From Sarocladium kiliense (Eukaryota; Ascomycota; Sordariomycetes; Hypocreales; Sarocladiaceae), in assembly GCA_030734395.1 (NCBI GenBank), contig JAUZTG010000013.1:62001-126000 (forward strand): a stretch of 64,000 bases of DNA, given 5' to 3'. The position numbers and the translations under genes were made by a program. A model generated the notes under the pieces. That model was given only the letters and a program-made list of their open reading frames with translations. It ran no database searches and had not been told where the DNA came from. Positions 55,586 to 64,000 of the stretch are shown one piece after another. How positions within the stretch are numbered: the stretch's first letter is position 1; the number at the start of each line of letters is the position of its first letter.

Positions 55586-56408
55586 ATGTCAGCCCTCCGA
55601 GTTCTTGTCGCGGGAGGCGGTCTCGGCATGGGCCAGTTCATCACAGAATACCTGGTCAACAAATACAATGCCAAGGTTGTGGTCTTTGGGCTTCATGTTT
55701 CCGAGAGTGTAGCTGCCTTGGAGAAGGCTGGCAAGATTCACGTTGTCAGAGGTGATGCGACTAAGCCGGAGGCAAGAGATGAGGCAATGAAGGCTGTAAA
55801 GAAGCATCTCGGCGGGCTGGACTCTCTTGTCATTACCATGGGCGTCATGGGCGAGATTGAGAGGTTTGGCAAGTCGGATATGGAGAAGATGCGGAGGACA
55901 TTTGAGATCGATGTCTTTGTACCCATGGCTATGGTAAGCAGAAGCATCTCGAGACTCGAGCTCTTAAAAGTTGACAAGCACGTTGTAGAGCCAAGAATAC
56001 CTCCCCATGCTGAGAGAAAGCAGCGGCAAGCTCATCATTCTCTCCTCCCTCGCCGACAGCGAAGTCACCCGCATCGGCTGGTCATCCTACTCCTCCGCCA
56101 AAGCCGCCCTCACGCGCTTCATCACCATCCTCGGCCTCGAGGAGGACAAAGCCAAAGTCTACGGCATCTACCCCGGTCTGACCCGCACAAGCATGGTTGA
56201 CGACCTTATCTCGGGCAAGTTCAAGGGCAAGATGTCGGATGAGGATGTGACGTGGTTTATTGAACAGGATAAGCAGGATTTGATTGAGCCGCCGGAGTGG
56301 ACTGCGAATGCGGTGAGTAAGCTGGTGGTTGGGAAGGTTGAGGGAGAGCATGGGAAGACTGTTGTTTATAGTGATCTGGATCCTGATTACCGAGACTATG
56401 ATGCTTAG
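55586..56408 (+). CDS. atypical short-chain dehydrogenase/reductase
   Basis: Rossmann-fold oxidoreductase. Exon 1 is 55586-55933 and exon 2 is 55989-56408 (55-nt intron), giving 255 aa. The cofactor loop reads LVAGGGLGMGQFI, with Ala-Gly in place of the usual Thr-Gly. The VITMGVMG segment replaces the classical NNAG. Catalytic residues look intact: ILSSLADS supplies Ser and YSSAKAA the YxxxK pair. The C-terminus is acidic (DLDPDYRDYDA). It is convergent with the C45-type gene, the stop codons only 38 bases apart, so the two transcripts probably overlap. Confidence 0.85.
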
Positions 56409-56446
56409 AGTAAACTGAAGGGATGAAGGGAATGCTATGCTATGCT

Positions 56447-57589
56447 TCAGAATGCTAGTTCGACCTGATCAATCGGCTCTGTAGGTCGACCAAAAGTGAC
56501 TGCTGCCTTTGCCACCTTCAGATCCATCGTGATAGAGAACAAGGTCTGTATCGTATCCTTGCCCTCCAGTTGCTGCCGGTTGATACCAGAAGGATAACCC
56601 TCTTGATCCTCCAGCAGTGCAGCGAGTGACGGCAGTGTAGGCTCCGAGTCTGCAACCACCTTGCTCATCAACTTCCGCATTCGATCTAATCGAACGGGTG
56701 AGTCTTTGAGCCACATGGGCTCATCCACGCCAGGGTGCTCCAAGATCAGGTGGTTGGAGTGAACGATCAGTCCTTTGTCGTCTGCTCCAATTCTCTTGAT
56801 CCCCTTGACGGTGGCTTCCAGACCCACGGCGCTCTGTCCGTCTGCAACGAGGATGTGCGCACTTCCTGCTACGCCTTCATCCTCGAGCTGGAGTGCCGCT
56901 TGTGCTGCCGATGGTGATTCGAGGGCAGCTCTCAGGGCTAAGTGAATGGGCAGTTTCGTAGCGTCCACGCCTCTCGCTCGGATAGCATTCAGGCAGACTC
57001 CTACACCTCTTGAGTTGAGCCCAATCTTGCCGATGATGCCACCTTCTGTGATCATAGCGATGTCAGGCGCCTCACTGTCGGGCTGGGCAATGTAGCAGAC
57101 AAAGAGGTTAGGAAGCTGCTCCAGCTGCCAATCCCAATTCTGACCCAGGAAAGCCCCCTTGTTCCTCCCATCTCCGGGCACATATGAGAAAGCGGTACAT
57201 CCATCTATAGAGATCTTCTCATCAGGAATATCTCCTCCCGTGAAGAGGCCGAAAGTGATCTCAGTCCGAACATTGAGGGCCAGGATGTCGAGGAAGTCTA
57301 CGTCAGCACCACTCGCAACACCACGCATCTCTTCGACGTATCGAGAATGCTTGTTTTCGAGTGCAGACAGGAACTTTGTTGCCTCTTCTCGCACGGCAGG
57401 CCAGTCAAGGGCACATGTCTTTTGGAAGAGGGCCCTGTAGAAAGCGATGGAGCCGTGGACCTTGTCACGAGCTTGGGCGCCGTGTTGGCTACCTATCTGA
57501 GGCACTGTCAGCGTATCGCTCTACACTGAGAAGCTTCATATGAGGGAACTTACCTCGAAGGGAGTCCCGCTGCATCGAACTTCCAGCAT
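56447..57589 (-). CDS. C45-family (isopenicillin-N N-acyltransferase-like) Ntn hydrolase
   Basis: Homologue of the acyl-CoA:6-aminopenicillanic acid acyltransferase family (peptidase C45), self-processing N-terminal nucleophile enzymes that make or cleave amides. Exon 1 is 57589-57554 and exon 2 is 57496-56447, giving 361 aa; the penicillin enzyme has 357. The family start MLEVRCSGTPFEIGSQHG crosses the junction. The autocleavage site SIDGCTAFSYV places the nucleophile Cys at residue 112 after Gly111, close to Cys103 of the penicillin enzyme. FLGQNWDWQ, GGIIGKIGLNSRGVGVCLNA and IVHSNHLI are conserved-type segments. The C-terminus VELAF is not a clear peroxisomal signal. No penicillin synthase genes are in view, so another substrate is likely. 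Confidence 0.9.
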
Positions 57590-58035
57590 TGTGTAAACTG
57601 GACCGGGTTGTGGTTGAATGAGGGGTTGCAGGTGAGTGGCGATCTGGACTTTGGAGCATGTGCCTTACTTGTCCACGATATATGAGATTGGCACAAACCT
57701 GGCCAATCGCTTTATTGTCATCCAGGCTCCAAGCCTCACCATTGACTACTCCTCAGTGTATTTGTCAGATCTCGGCACTGGTCGCGTTATGTTGGAGGCA
57801 TGCCAGCTTGGGGTGACAGACTGCTTAAAGCGGCGTTGGATTCTTCGGCTTTGCGCGCTCTCTGCTCTCCGGCCTCGGCATCAAGGCCTCCCTCGCTCCA
57901 GCATCCACCTCCATTCCCTTATCACACTCGACCGGATGGATACACGGCTCTCTTCATCGTATCATATGGTCCGGTTAATTGAGATGGCCGATCTACCGAT
58001 GGAACCATGCCGCAGCCTCTGCTCCTCGATCCGCC
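57590..58035. promoter_or_regulatory. 446-bp bidirectional promoter, C45 enzyme / Zn2Cys6 factor
   Basis: The C45-type gene (minus) and a zinc-cluster regulator (plus) start 446 bases apart. Divergent pairing of an enzyme with a pathway-type regulator is common in fungal clusters; co-regulation is inference. Confidence 0.5.
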
Positions 58036-59470
58036 ATGACCAATAATGTCCGGGACCTGCTCAAGACGATCCCTCCCTGCATTCGCTGCCGGAGGAACCA
58101 CAGAGGCTGTGATGTGCTGCTCCCGAAATGCAACAATTGCGTCAAAGCTGGTCTGGATGAGTGTCTGTACTACGACAATATTCTAGACAAGAATGTGTCA
58201 AGAGGGTAAGTAGATCGTGGCTTGTGAGATGAAGGCTTCGGCTGATTGACAGCTGTACAGGTATTTGGCTTCACTTGCGACTCGTGTCGCTGATTTACAG
58301 GCTCTGCATGACTCTGTTGAAGATACGGCGATGAATGATATCACTACTCCTGCCACTGATGCCGGGAGCGGAACTGCATTCTTCGGTCCGTATTCTTGTC
58401 CAGCCGAAGTCCTCGATCAGCCGCTGCCCAATTCTTCACCGAGTCACGACAATGATGACCTCCTCTCCCAGCTCCAGGCAGACCAAGACCTGAGCCTAGA
58501 GACTCGAAGACTCTTGACCCAGAGATACTTTCCTGCTGTTCACAGACTGTACCCCATCCTCGACTCCAGCCATCCAATCCTATCAAACCCATCATGGCAG
58601 CTTAACAACGACGCCTCAAATATCTTCACCTTCAACATCGTCCTCGCTATATCCTGCCGGGCCGTACCGCAAGCATACCGTCATGCCGGTTCTATCTCCT
58701 CCATAGCGCACCGTGCATATCTTACGGCAATGGAGCACGTAGAGGAAGCCACTGGCGACGTGAGCGTCTCCTCTCTTCGACACATGGCACTTCTGTCACT
58801 ACATGCCCTATTCGCCCCTGACTGTGGTAACCTCAATCAACTCGTCGGCGTTGCCATCAGACTATGTGTCGACATGAACATTCAAAAGAAGAAAGACCCA
58901 TCACTGCGCCGTCTGCTGCTCTCAGTTCTGTGCATAGAAAGACAAGCTGGACTTTGTTTCGATCGTCCTTGGTCTCTACTGGCACCAGAGACTGACCCGT
59001 ACGACGAGACAGAACCAATTGAGGTTCTCTGGGGCTTGTTGTCTGTGGCCTGCAATTTTCGCCAAAGCCTCTACGACAACATCACTCTCCCTATCGCGAC
59101 TCTGCAGGCAAGTCTCCAGCCGTTTTCCGACCTCATCGCCAGCATCGACCCTCCACTCCCGAACCTCGTCGCTGAGTACCACACTGTTCAATTACTGCTC
59201 GCAATCGATGGACAGTGTGCTGAAGAGACATGTTTGACACATGCAATGGCTCTTTTGGGGTGTTACCAGCAAGCGCAGTGCTTCCACACGTTCTTGACTG
59301 GGCACTGGGTTTTCAGAGCGTGTCAGACCCTTTTGAAGCGATCACCAAACAGAAGTCAAGCGAGGTCATCTGCTCCCTACCAAGACGCGTTGATGTTCTT
59401 AGATAGGGACTCAGTTATCTGGTCGAGCTATGGTAGCCTCTTGGAGGTCCTGAAGAACTCCACGCCTTGA
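58036..59470 (+). CDS. Zn2Cys6 transcription factor (short)
   Basis: Zinc-cluster regulator, targets unknown. Exon 1 is 58036-58205 and exon 2 is 58261-59470, giving 459 aa. The cluster near residue 15 is CIRCRRNHRGC followed by PKCNNC and LDEC, fitting C-x2-C-x6-C-x6-C-x2-C-x7-C. Residues 57-75 may be a short linker helix. The second half has helical fungal-regulator character (RRLLTQRYFPAVHRLYPIL, SLHALFAPDCGNLNQLVGVA, RLCVDMNIQKK, SVLCIERQAGLCFDRPWSLL), equivalent to part of the Fungal_trans domain. Its stop is 102 bases from the stop of the next, convergent regulator gene. Confidence 0.87.
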
Positions 59471-59572
59471 CTGATTGTTGTTTATCGACGTCGATGAAGT
59501 CAATGAGTGCGACAGTAGTCAAACAAAACTGCAAATTAGAATACCTGCTGAATACGCATACATAAACGCCTA

Positions 59573-61601
59573 TCAAATAGTCCCGAAGTCAAAGTACCAA
59601 TTCCAATCGCTGTTTTCCAAGTTCGCCTCCGACGAGATATCCGATCTCGGGCCCCCAAAGCCTGTATTCGGCGTGTGCGCCGGATAATACAGATAATCCC
59701 CAGGCAACACCGACATGTCAGGTTGATAAGTGAACCCATCCAGCTCATCGAGGTAAGGCAACATCTCCTCAGATGTATGCAGCTGCCTTAAAGAGTTGAG
59801 GTAATGTTCCTTGACTGGCTCCAGTAGGCGAAGGTACTCGTCTTTGCAGGCTGCCGAAGCGGGCCACCGCTCTGCGACTAGGGTGAAGTAGTCCGGGAAC
59901 GTGTCCATGTATTCCTCCATTTGTTCGAGGCTGTAGCGAGAGGCCAAGATAGTAGGACACGTTCGCATGGCGTGGAGGAAGATCATGGCGGCTGAGAAGA
60001 CGTGATGGCAGGGTGGGAAGGTGAACTTGGCGCTACCGAAGCCCATGCTGACCTGTTTGATATAGCCTTGCACAACTTCGATACCAGCCTCGAAGGCTTT
60101 CATAACGTTGTCTGTCGTGGGGTTCTTCACTCTGGGACATGGCCTGTGCATGGTCATGACGACCAGGGGCTCAGCGATGGCAGCAAACACCATCATCTCT
60201 TCCCATTGTGCCGCAAGACCCGTGTCAGCATTATGGCGTGCACCGTCCTGAATACCTCGTCGCCAAGCATGGATCCTCTCTTCGGCATCATCCGTCCATG
60301 ACTCTAGGGTCTTCCACTTTGGATCAAGCATCTGGTTGTGGAACATGACGGCGATGACCTCGACCTCGATCAGCCGAAAGCCGCGAACACAGCCGCACAA
60401 GAACTTTGTTCGTCGACCACCGCTATCAATGCTATGAGGATTAATTGCACTGTCCTCAAGATCCGATGGATACTTCGTGGTGATGTACTTTGGCAGCAGC
60501 GTCACAGGTCTCGTGAAGCCGCCACTACAGGAGACGTCCAGCTCCCAAGCCGTCCACAGTACGCGTCGCCTGAGGTCTCTCTCCAAGTGATTCACCGCCT
60601 CTCCATCCTGAGACTCTTCACGGTGTAACCCTTGGTCGATACAGGCTTGCATCATATAGCTCGCGAGGAGGTACACATTCCCGACGGCTGGGTTCATTAG
60701 CGCATACACATGCAGCAAAACCAAAGCCTGGAGGCCGGAGAGGTTACTTGCAAACACGGTCTTGGCATGGGACATTGCATGCTGAAACAGCTTGAATGCC
60801 ATGTCGTTTGCACGCGCCTGCTTTGCTCTCGCGGCAGTAGACAACGAGATAGCCATGATGAGACTGATAGTGTAGATATCATATGGCGTGGGCTGCCTTG
60901 TATTTTGACTCGTAGGCGTGGGCGGGTTGTGTTGATGTATCACCGTACCATGACATGATCTAAGCCATGATTCGTGAAAGATGGGAAAGAAAGGCAGAGA
61001 GCGTGAGATGTACACCTCAAGAAGGAAATCGGCGACCCTCGTGGGAATAGCTTTGAGAGGATCTGCGAGCATGGTCCCCTGGGTGCGGGCTGCATCTCGA
61101 GTTCCTCGACTAGGACTCGTACCATCGTCTGGCCGTTCCTCGCTTGATGGCAAGGGTAAGTCGGTGTGAAGGACGAAGCGAGGAAGAGGCAGCTGTTCGG
61201 ACAAGCACATCCATGGAAAAGCCATGTCCTTGGAAAGTGCCGCTCTCAGGGTCGGCTCGTTTTGAGGCCTAGATGCAGAGACTGAACGACCATTTGAGTG
61301 CCTCGGCTGTCCACCAGACTGGAGACTTGTCTCGAGCCTCGAAACTTCATCCTCCAGCCAGACTACCAAGCTTCGGGGCGTACTCGCCGGCTCATCGGGG
61401 GCACCAAGATCGCCGCCAACGCACGTTGCACCAGCTCTTTTGCATGGTCCGCATGGTAATGAGCGAGCATCACACTGATTGATGGTTAGGGATTGAAATT
61501 GATGATAGATAAGTTCTGGCGGAATCGCGCACTTTGATCTTACGCTTGCGACAGAGGGCGCAGGATGTTGTCCGGCGCTTCGTCCTGGTGGTAGCTGGCA
61601 T
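59573..61601 (-). CDS. Zn2Cys6 plus Fungal_trans transcription factor
   Basis: Second local regulator. Exon 1 is 61601-61533 and exon 2 is 61474-59573 (58-nt intron with CTAAC branch), giving 656 aa. The intron falls inside the zinc cluster, between CALCRKRKIK and CDARSLPCGPCKRAGATC; spliced, it is C-x2-C-x6-C-x6-C-x2-C-x6-C. A short coiled-coil dimerisation element follows (VVWLEDEVSRLETSL). The Fungal_trans domain spans roughly residues 170-430 and includes SRSLPFFPIFHESWLRSC, LQALVLLHVYALMNPAVGN and RRRVLWTAWELDVSCSGGF. It sits between the other regulator and the P450. Confidence 0.9.
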
Positions 61602-62318
61602 GGTGAGGTCCCTTCAGGGCGGACGCCGGTTCATCATGGACGCGTCCGAGTTCTCGAATCATCCAATGTGATCAGGTAGTAATGAGAGGCGTCATTGGCA
61701 ATGATGTCTCCAGCACTCGCTCTCACGTGGATAGAAGTCAGGGAATGAAAGGCGACAAGAAACAGCTACGGCAAACGGGCTCTGGTTGTGAGGTATGTAG
61801 AGGATGGATGTGGCGTGGTGTGGCGTAGGCGACTGAGCTGTGGCTGAGGACAACCCCCAACTTACACAAGTCGAGGAGATCTGCCTTCAGACTTGTGCCA
61901 TGTTGTGGGATCTAGCTGAAGACTCGATCCAAGTTTATGAGCTCTTATAAGTCTTGTTCGAGCGTGAAGCCGGTGTTACTGTACTTTGTTTCGCCTTCTT
62001 CGCTTGATTCCAAATTATCCCTTCGCATAGTGTTGATACACCACGGCGAAGGATAGTTGAATCCAGCATACAGTCCGTGTCGACAATGTTGCACGTGGTT
62101 TCTTGGTTTTTACCTTAAATTCGGCCTGATTGAAGTGTCGAAGTTGTTTGGCAGACACGCTCTTCAATTGAAAACCAAGCGTTGCTTCGGCTCTGTAATT
62201 TCAAGACGTATCCATAGGTGTTCAGCACACATTCTATTTGCGATCTATAACTCGGGACTATATAGCATTACCAGTGGAGGCCCCATGGGCGCATCAGGAC
62301 AAGTCCACTTCATACATT
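61602..62318. other. intergenic region, regulator promoter and P450 3' side
   Basis: 717 bases between two minus-strand genes; AT-rich from about 61900 to 62300. It should contain the promoter of the 656-aa regulator. No supported gene. Confidence 0.4.
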
Positions 62319-64000
62319 CTACACTCTCTGCTTCGCAGCCTTGTTCAAGATCTCAGCATGATCAATGTGATGGGTAGGTCCCTCCTTCTCAATAATCTTC
62401 CTCACCCAGTCCCCCCTCGGCCTATAAACAGCCCTGAACGGCTTCGGCAGCGTGACGAACCCTTCAGTGCAGTCCATCGGGTCGACATGGTGCCGCTTGC
62501 CAGTCGCCTCGTCCACAACCCCAGCTTCAACGTCAAAAGCCCACAGCATACGAGCCATCTGGATGAAGAGCTGGTTCCTGGCGATGAAGCGCCCTGTGCA
62601 GATACGACGGCCGAAGCCGAAGCCGGTGTATGGGAGGTCCTTGACTGCCGTACTATTAAAGCCGTTGGCGTCAATGACTTGCTTCGTGCCCTCGGGAACA
62701 TCGTTGAGCCAGCGTTCGGGAATGAAGTCATCAACGTTCTCGCCGAAGACCGCCTCGTCTCGGGTGATGGCGTAGGCATTGGGGAGCACGGTTGAGTTTG
62801 CGGGGATCTTGTAGTTGAGGTATTGGTCTTCGGTCTTGACGAAGTGAGGCACACCGCTGACGACAACAGGTCTCCAGCGAAGGGTCTCGGCAACTAAAAG
62901 TGTGATCAGCACACAGTTGCTCGGATATGAGCTTCATAGGCGATGACTTACCAATCGCGTCAATATACGACAGCTTCTCCCTGTCTGCAAACTCAGGCAG
63001 ACGATCCCTGCCAACAACCTCATCCAGGATCTTCTGAGCCTTCACAGCCCACTTGGAACCTGTCAGAATCCAGGAGACTAGGAACCAATCCAGAGCCACG
63101 GTGGAAGTGTCAAGACCAGCATCCGCCAAGATACCCAGGTCAAAGGCCAGCTCCTCCGTGCCCATATCCTGAGCTTCGTTAGAAGCCTGCATGAACTGCG
63201 AGAAATTCCAGCCATTGTGCGCAAGACCCTTTTCGAGGTTGCCCACGTGGAGCTTCCTCTCGAGCTCGTACAGCTCCTCGCCCTCCTTCTTCCATGGAGC
63301 GAGGAACTTTGGTAGATTGTTGAGCCACGGGAGGGAGTCGACGATGTAAGCGCCAACCTGGCCGGTGCGTGCGAACTCGGCCTGTACGCGCTTGCCGTCC
63401 AGCAAGGCCTGTTCGTAGCCTGTCTTGAGGCGGTAGCCGTAATTCAGGCAGTAGATGGTGCTGGCCATGGCACGCTCGTGATGGTGGTGGAAGTCAACGC
63501 CTTTCTCACCGAACTTGTCTGACTCTGAGAGAACATCAAAGAGTAGTTGGCGTGACTCGACATCTTGGAGGGGTCGATATGTGCTGGCAGATTGGACGGT
63601 GAGGAGTGGCGCTTCCATCCGCTGATGCTGCTTGTACCGCTCATCGTACTGGCGAAGAAGCATATGCATTCCCCTAGTGACAAGCTCGCCAGCCATCACC
63701 ATGCGCGGTCTATCAGAGTACCGCGCTCCTCGACGGTTGAGCAGATCATGGGCCGCCTGATGCGTAGAGAGCACGATAAGCGACTGGCCCGCCATGTTGA
63801 AGTACATGACAGGGCCATACTCCTTACTCATATGGTACAAGTGAAGCCATTGAAGACCCTTAGGAAGCTGATGAATATTTCCAATCACGGGCGCGGGCTT
63901 CGGTCCAGGAGGCAAGGATGAGTCGCGAGGTGCGAGGACTGACTTGACGATCCATGCAATGAGCACAGCGCCCACCAGACCGATGCTGGGCAGACGAAGA
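62319..64000 (-). CDS. cytochrome P450, 5' end cut by the window edge
   Basis: Microsomal P450 monooxygenase of the fungal E-class group I type. Visible exons: 64000-62952 (incomplete) and 62893-62319, joined across a 58-nt intron (GTAAGT...TTTTAG). The frame is still open at the right edge, so the true ATG and part of the N-terminal anchor may lie outside. Seen: a hydrophobic anchor (VGAVLIAWIVKSVL), the Pro-rich hinge LPPGPKPAPVIGN, the I-helix region LGILADAGLDTSTVALDW, ExxR as ETLRW right after the junction, the PERW region and the heme loop FGFGRRICTGR. About 540 residues are visible. It is a candidate tailoring enzyme of the right-hand cluster. Confidence 0.92.

Noticed and set aside
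1..64000. tRNA, rRNA, CRISPR array, transposon ends
   Set aside because: No tRNA-like TPsiC/anticodon arrangement, no spaced direct repeats, no transposase or long terminal or inverted repeats could be read.

Overview
This window is eukaryotic nuclear DNA from a filamentous ascomycete (Pezizomycotina, possibly Dothideomycetes; the class is a guess). The evidence is dense short genes on both strands, about 60 introns mostly of 49-76 nt with GT-AG ends and CTRAC/CTGAC branch sites, CT-rich leaders, two or three Zn2Cys6 regulators, and fungal-type orthologues such as Tlg2, Rtt103, AP-1 gamma and calmodulin. I see no mobile element, rRNA, tRNA or CRISPR array. Gene models below are hand-spliced from the sequence; exon ends are given so they can be tested against RNA reads.

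Left two thirds (about 1-37.4 kb): mostly housekeeping. In order: a possible partial exon at the left edge, a Sec7-PH Arf exchange factor, SRP72, a Pezizomycotina-type protein of unknown function, a 3.4 kb gene-poor stretch, an unknown Cys/His-motif coiled-coil protein, an NCBP3-like RNA-binding protein, an OXNAD1-like flavin oxidoreductase, AP-1 gamma-adaptin, calmodulin, the Tlg2 t-SNARE, a very large mitochondrial-type protein, a tiny cytochrome oxidase subunit candidate, clathrin light chain, an Rtt103-type CID protein, a mitochondrial Mdl1-type ABC transporter and ArsH. The Arf-GEF, AP-1 gamma, Tlg2 and clathrin light chain all act at the trans-Golgi/endosome, which is a striking local concentration.

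Middle (37.5-46.2 kb): a Zn2Cys6 factor whose zinc cluster is split by a 16-nt micro-exon, a Cdc11-type septin with an unresolved N-terminus and a GC-AG intron, a monoacylglycerol-lipase-like hydrolase and a CDF metal transporter with Mn-type DxxxD motifs.

Right third (46.4-64 kb): more accessory in character. It has an UNC93-like transporter, a NodB-type polysaccharide deacetylase divergent from an SDR, the spindle-checkpoint kinase Mps1, then an SDR, a C45-family (isopenicillin-N acyltransferase-like) enzyme, two fungal transcription factors and a cytochrome P450 cut by the right edge. The last five look like one side of a small specialised-metabolism or catabolic cluster; no core synthase is visible inside the window.
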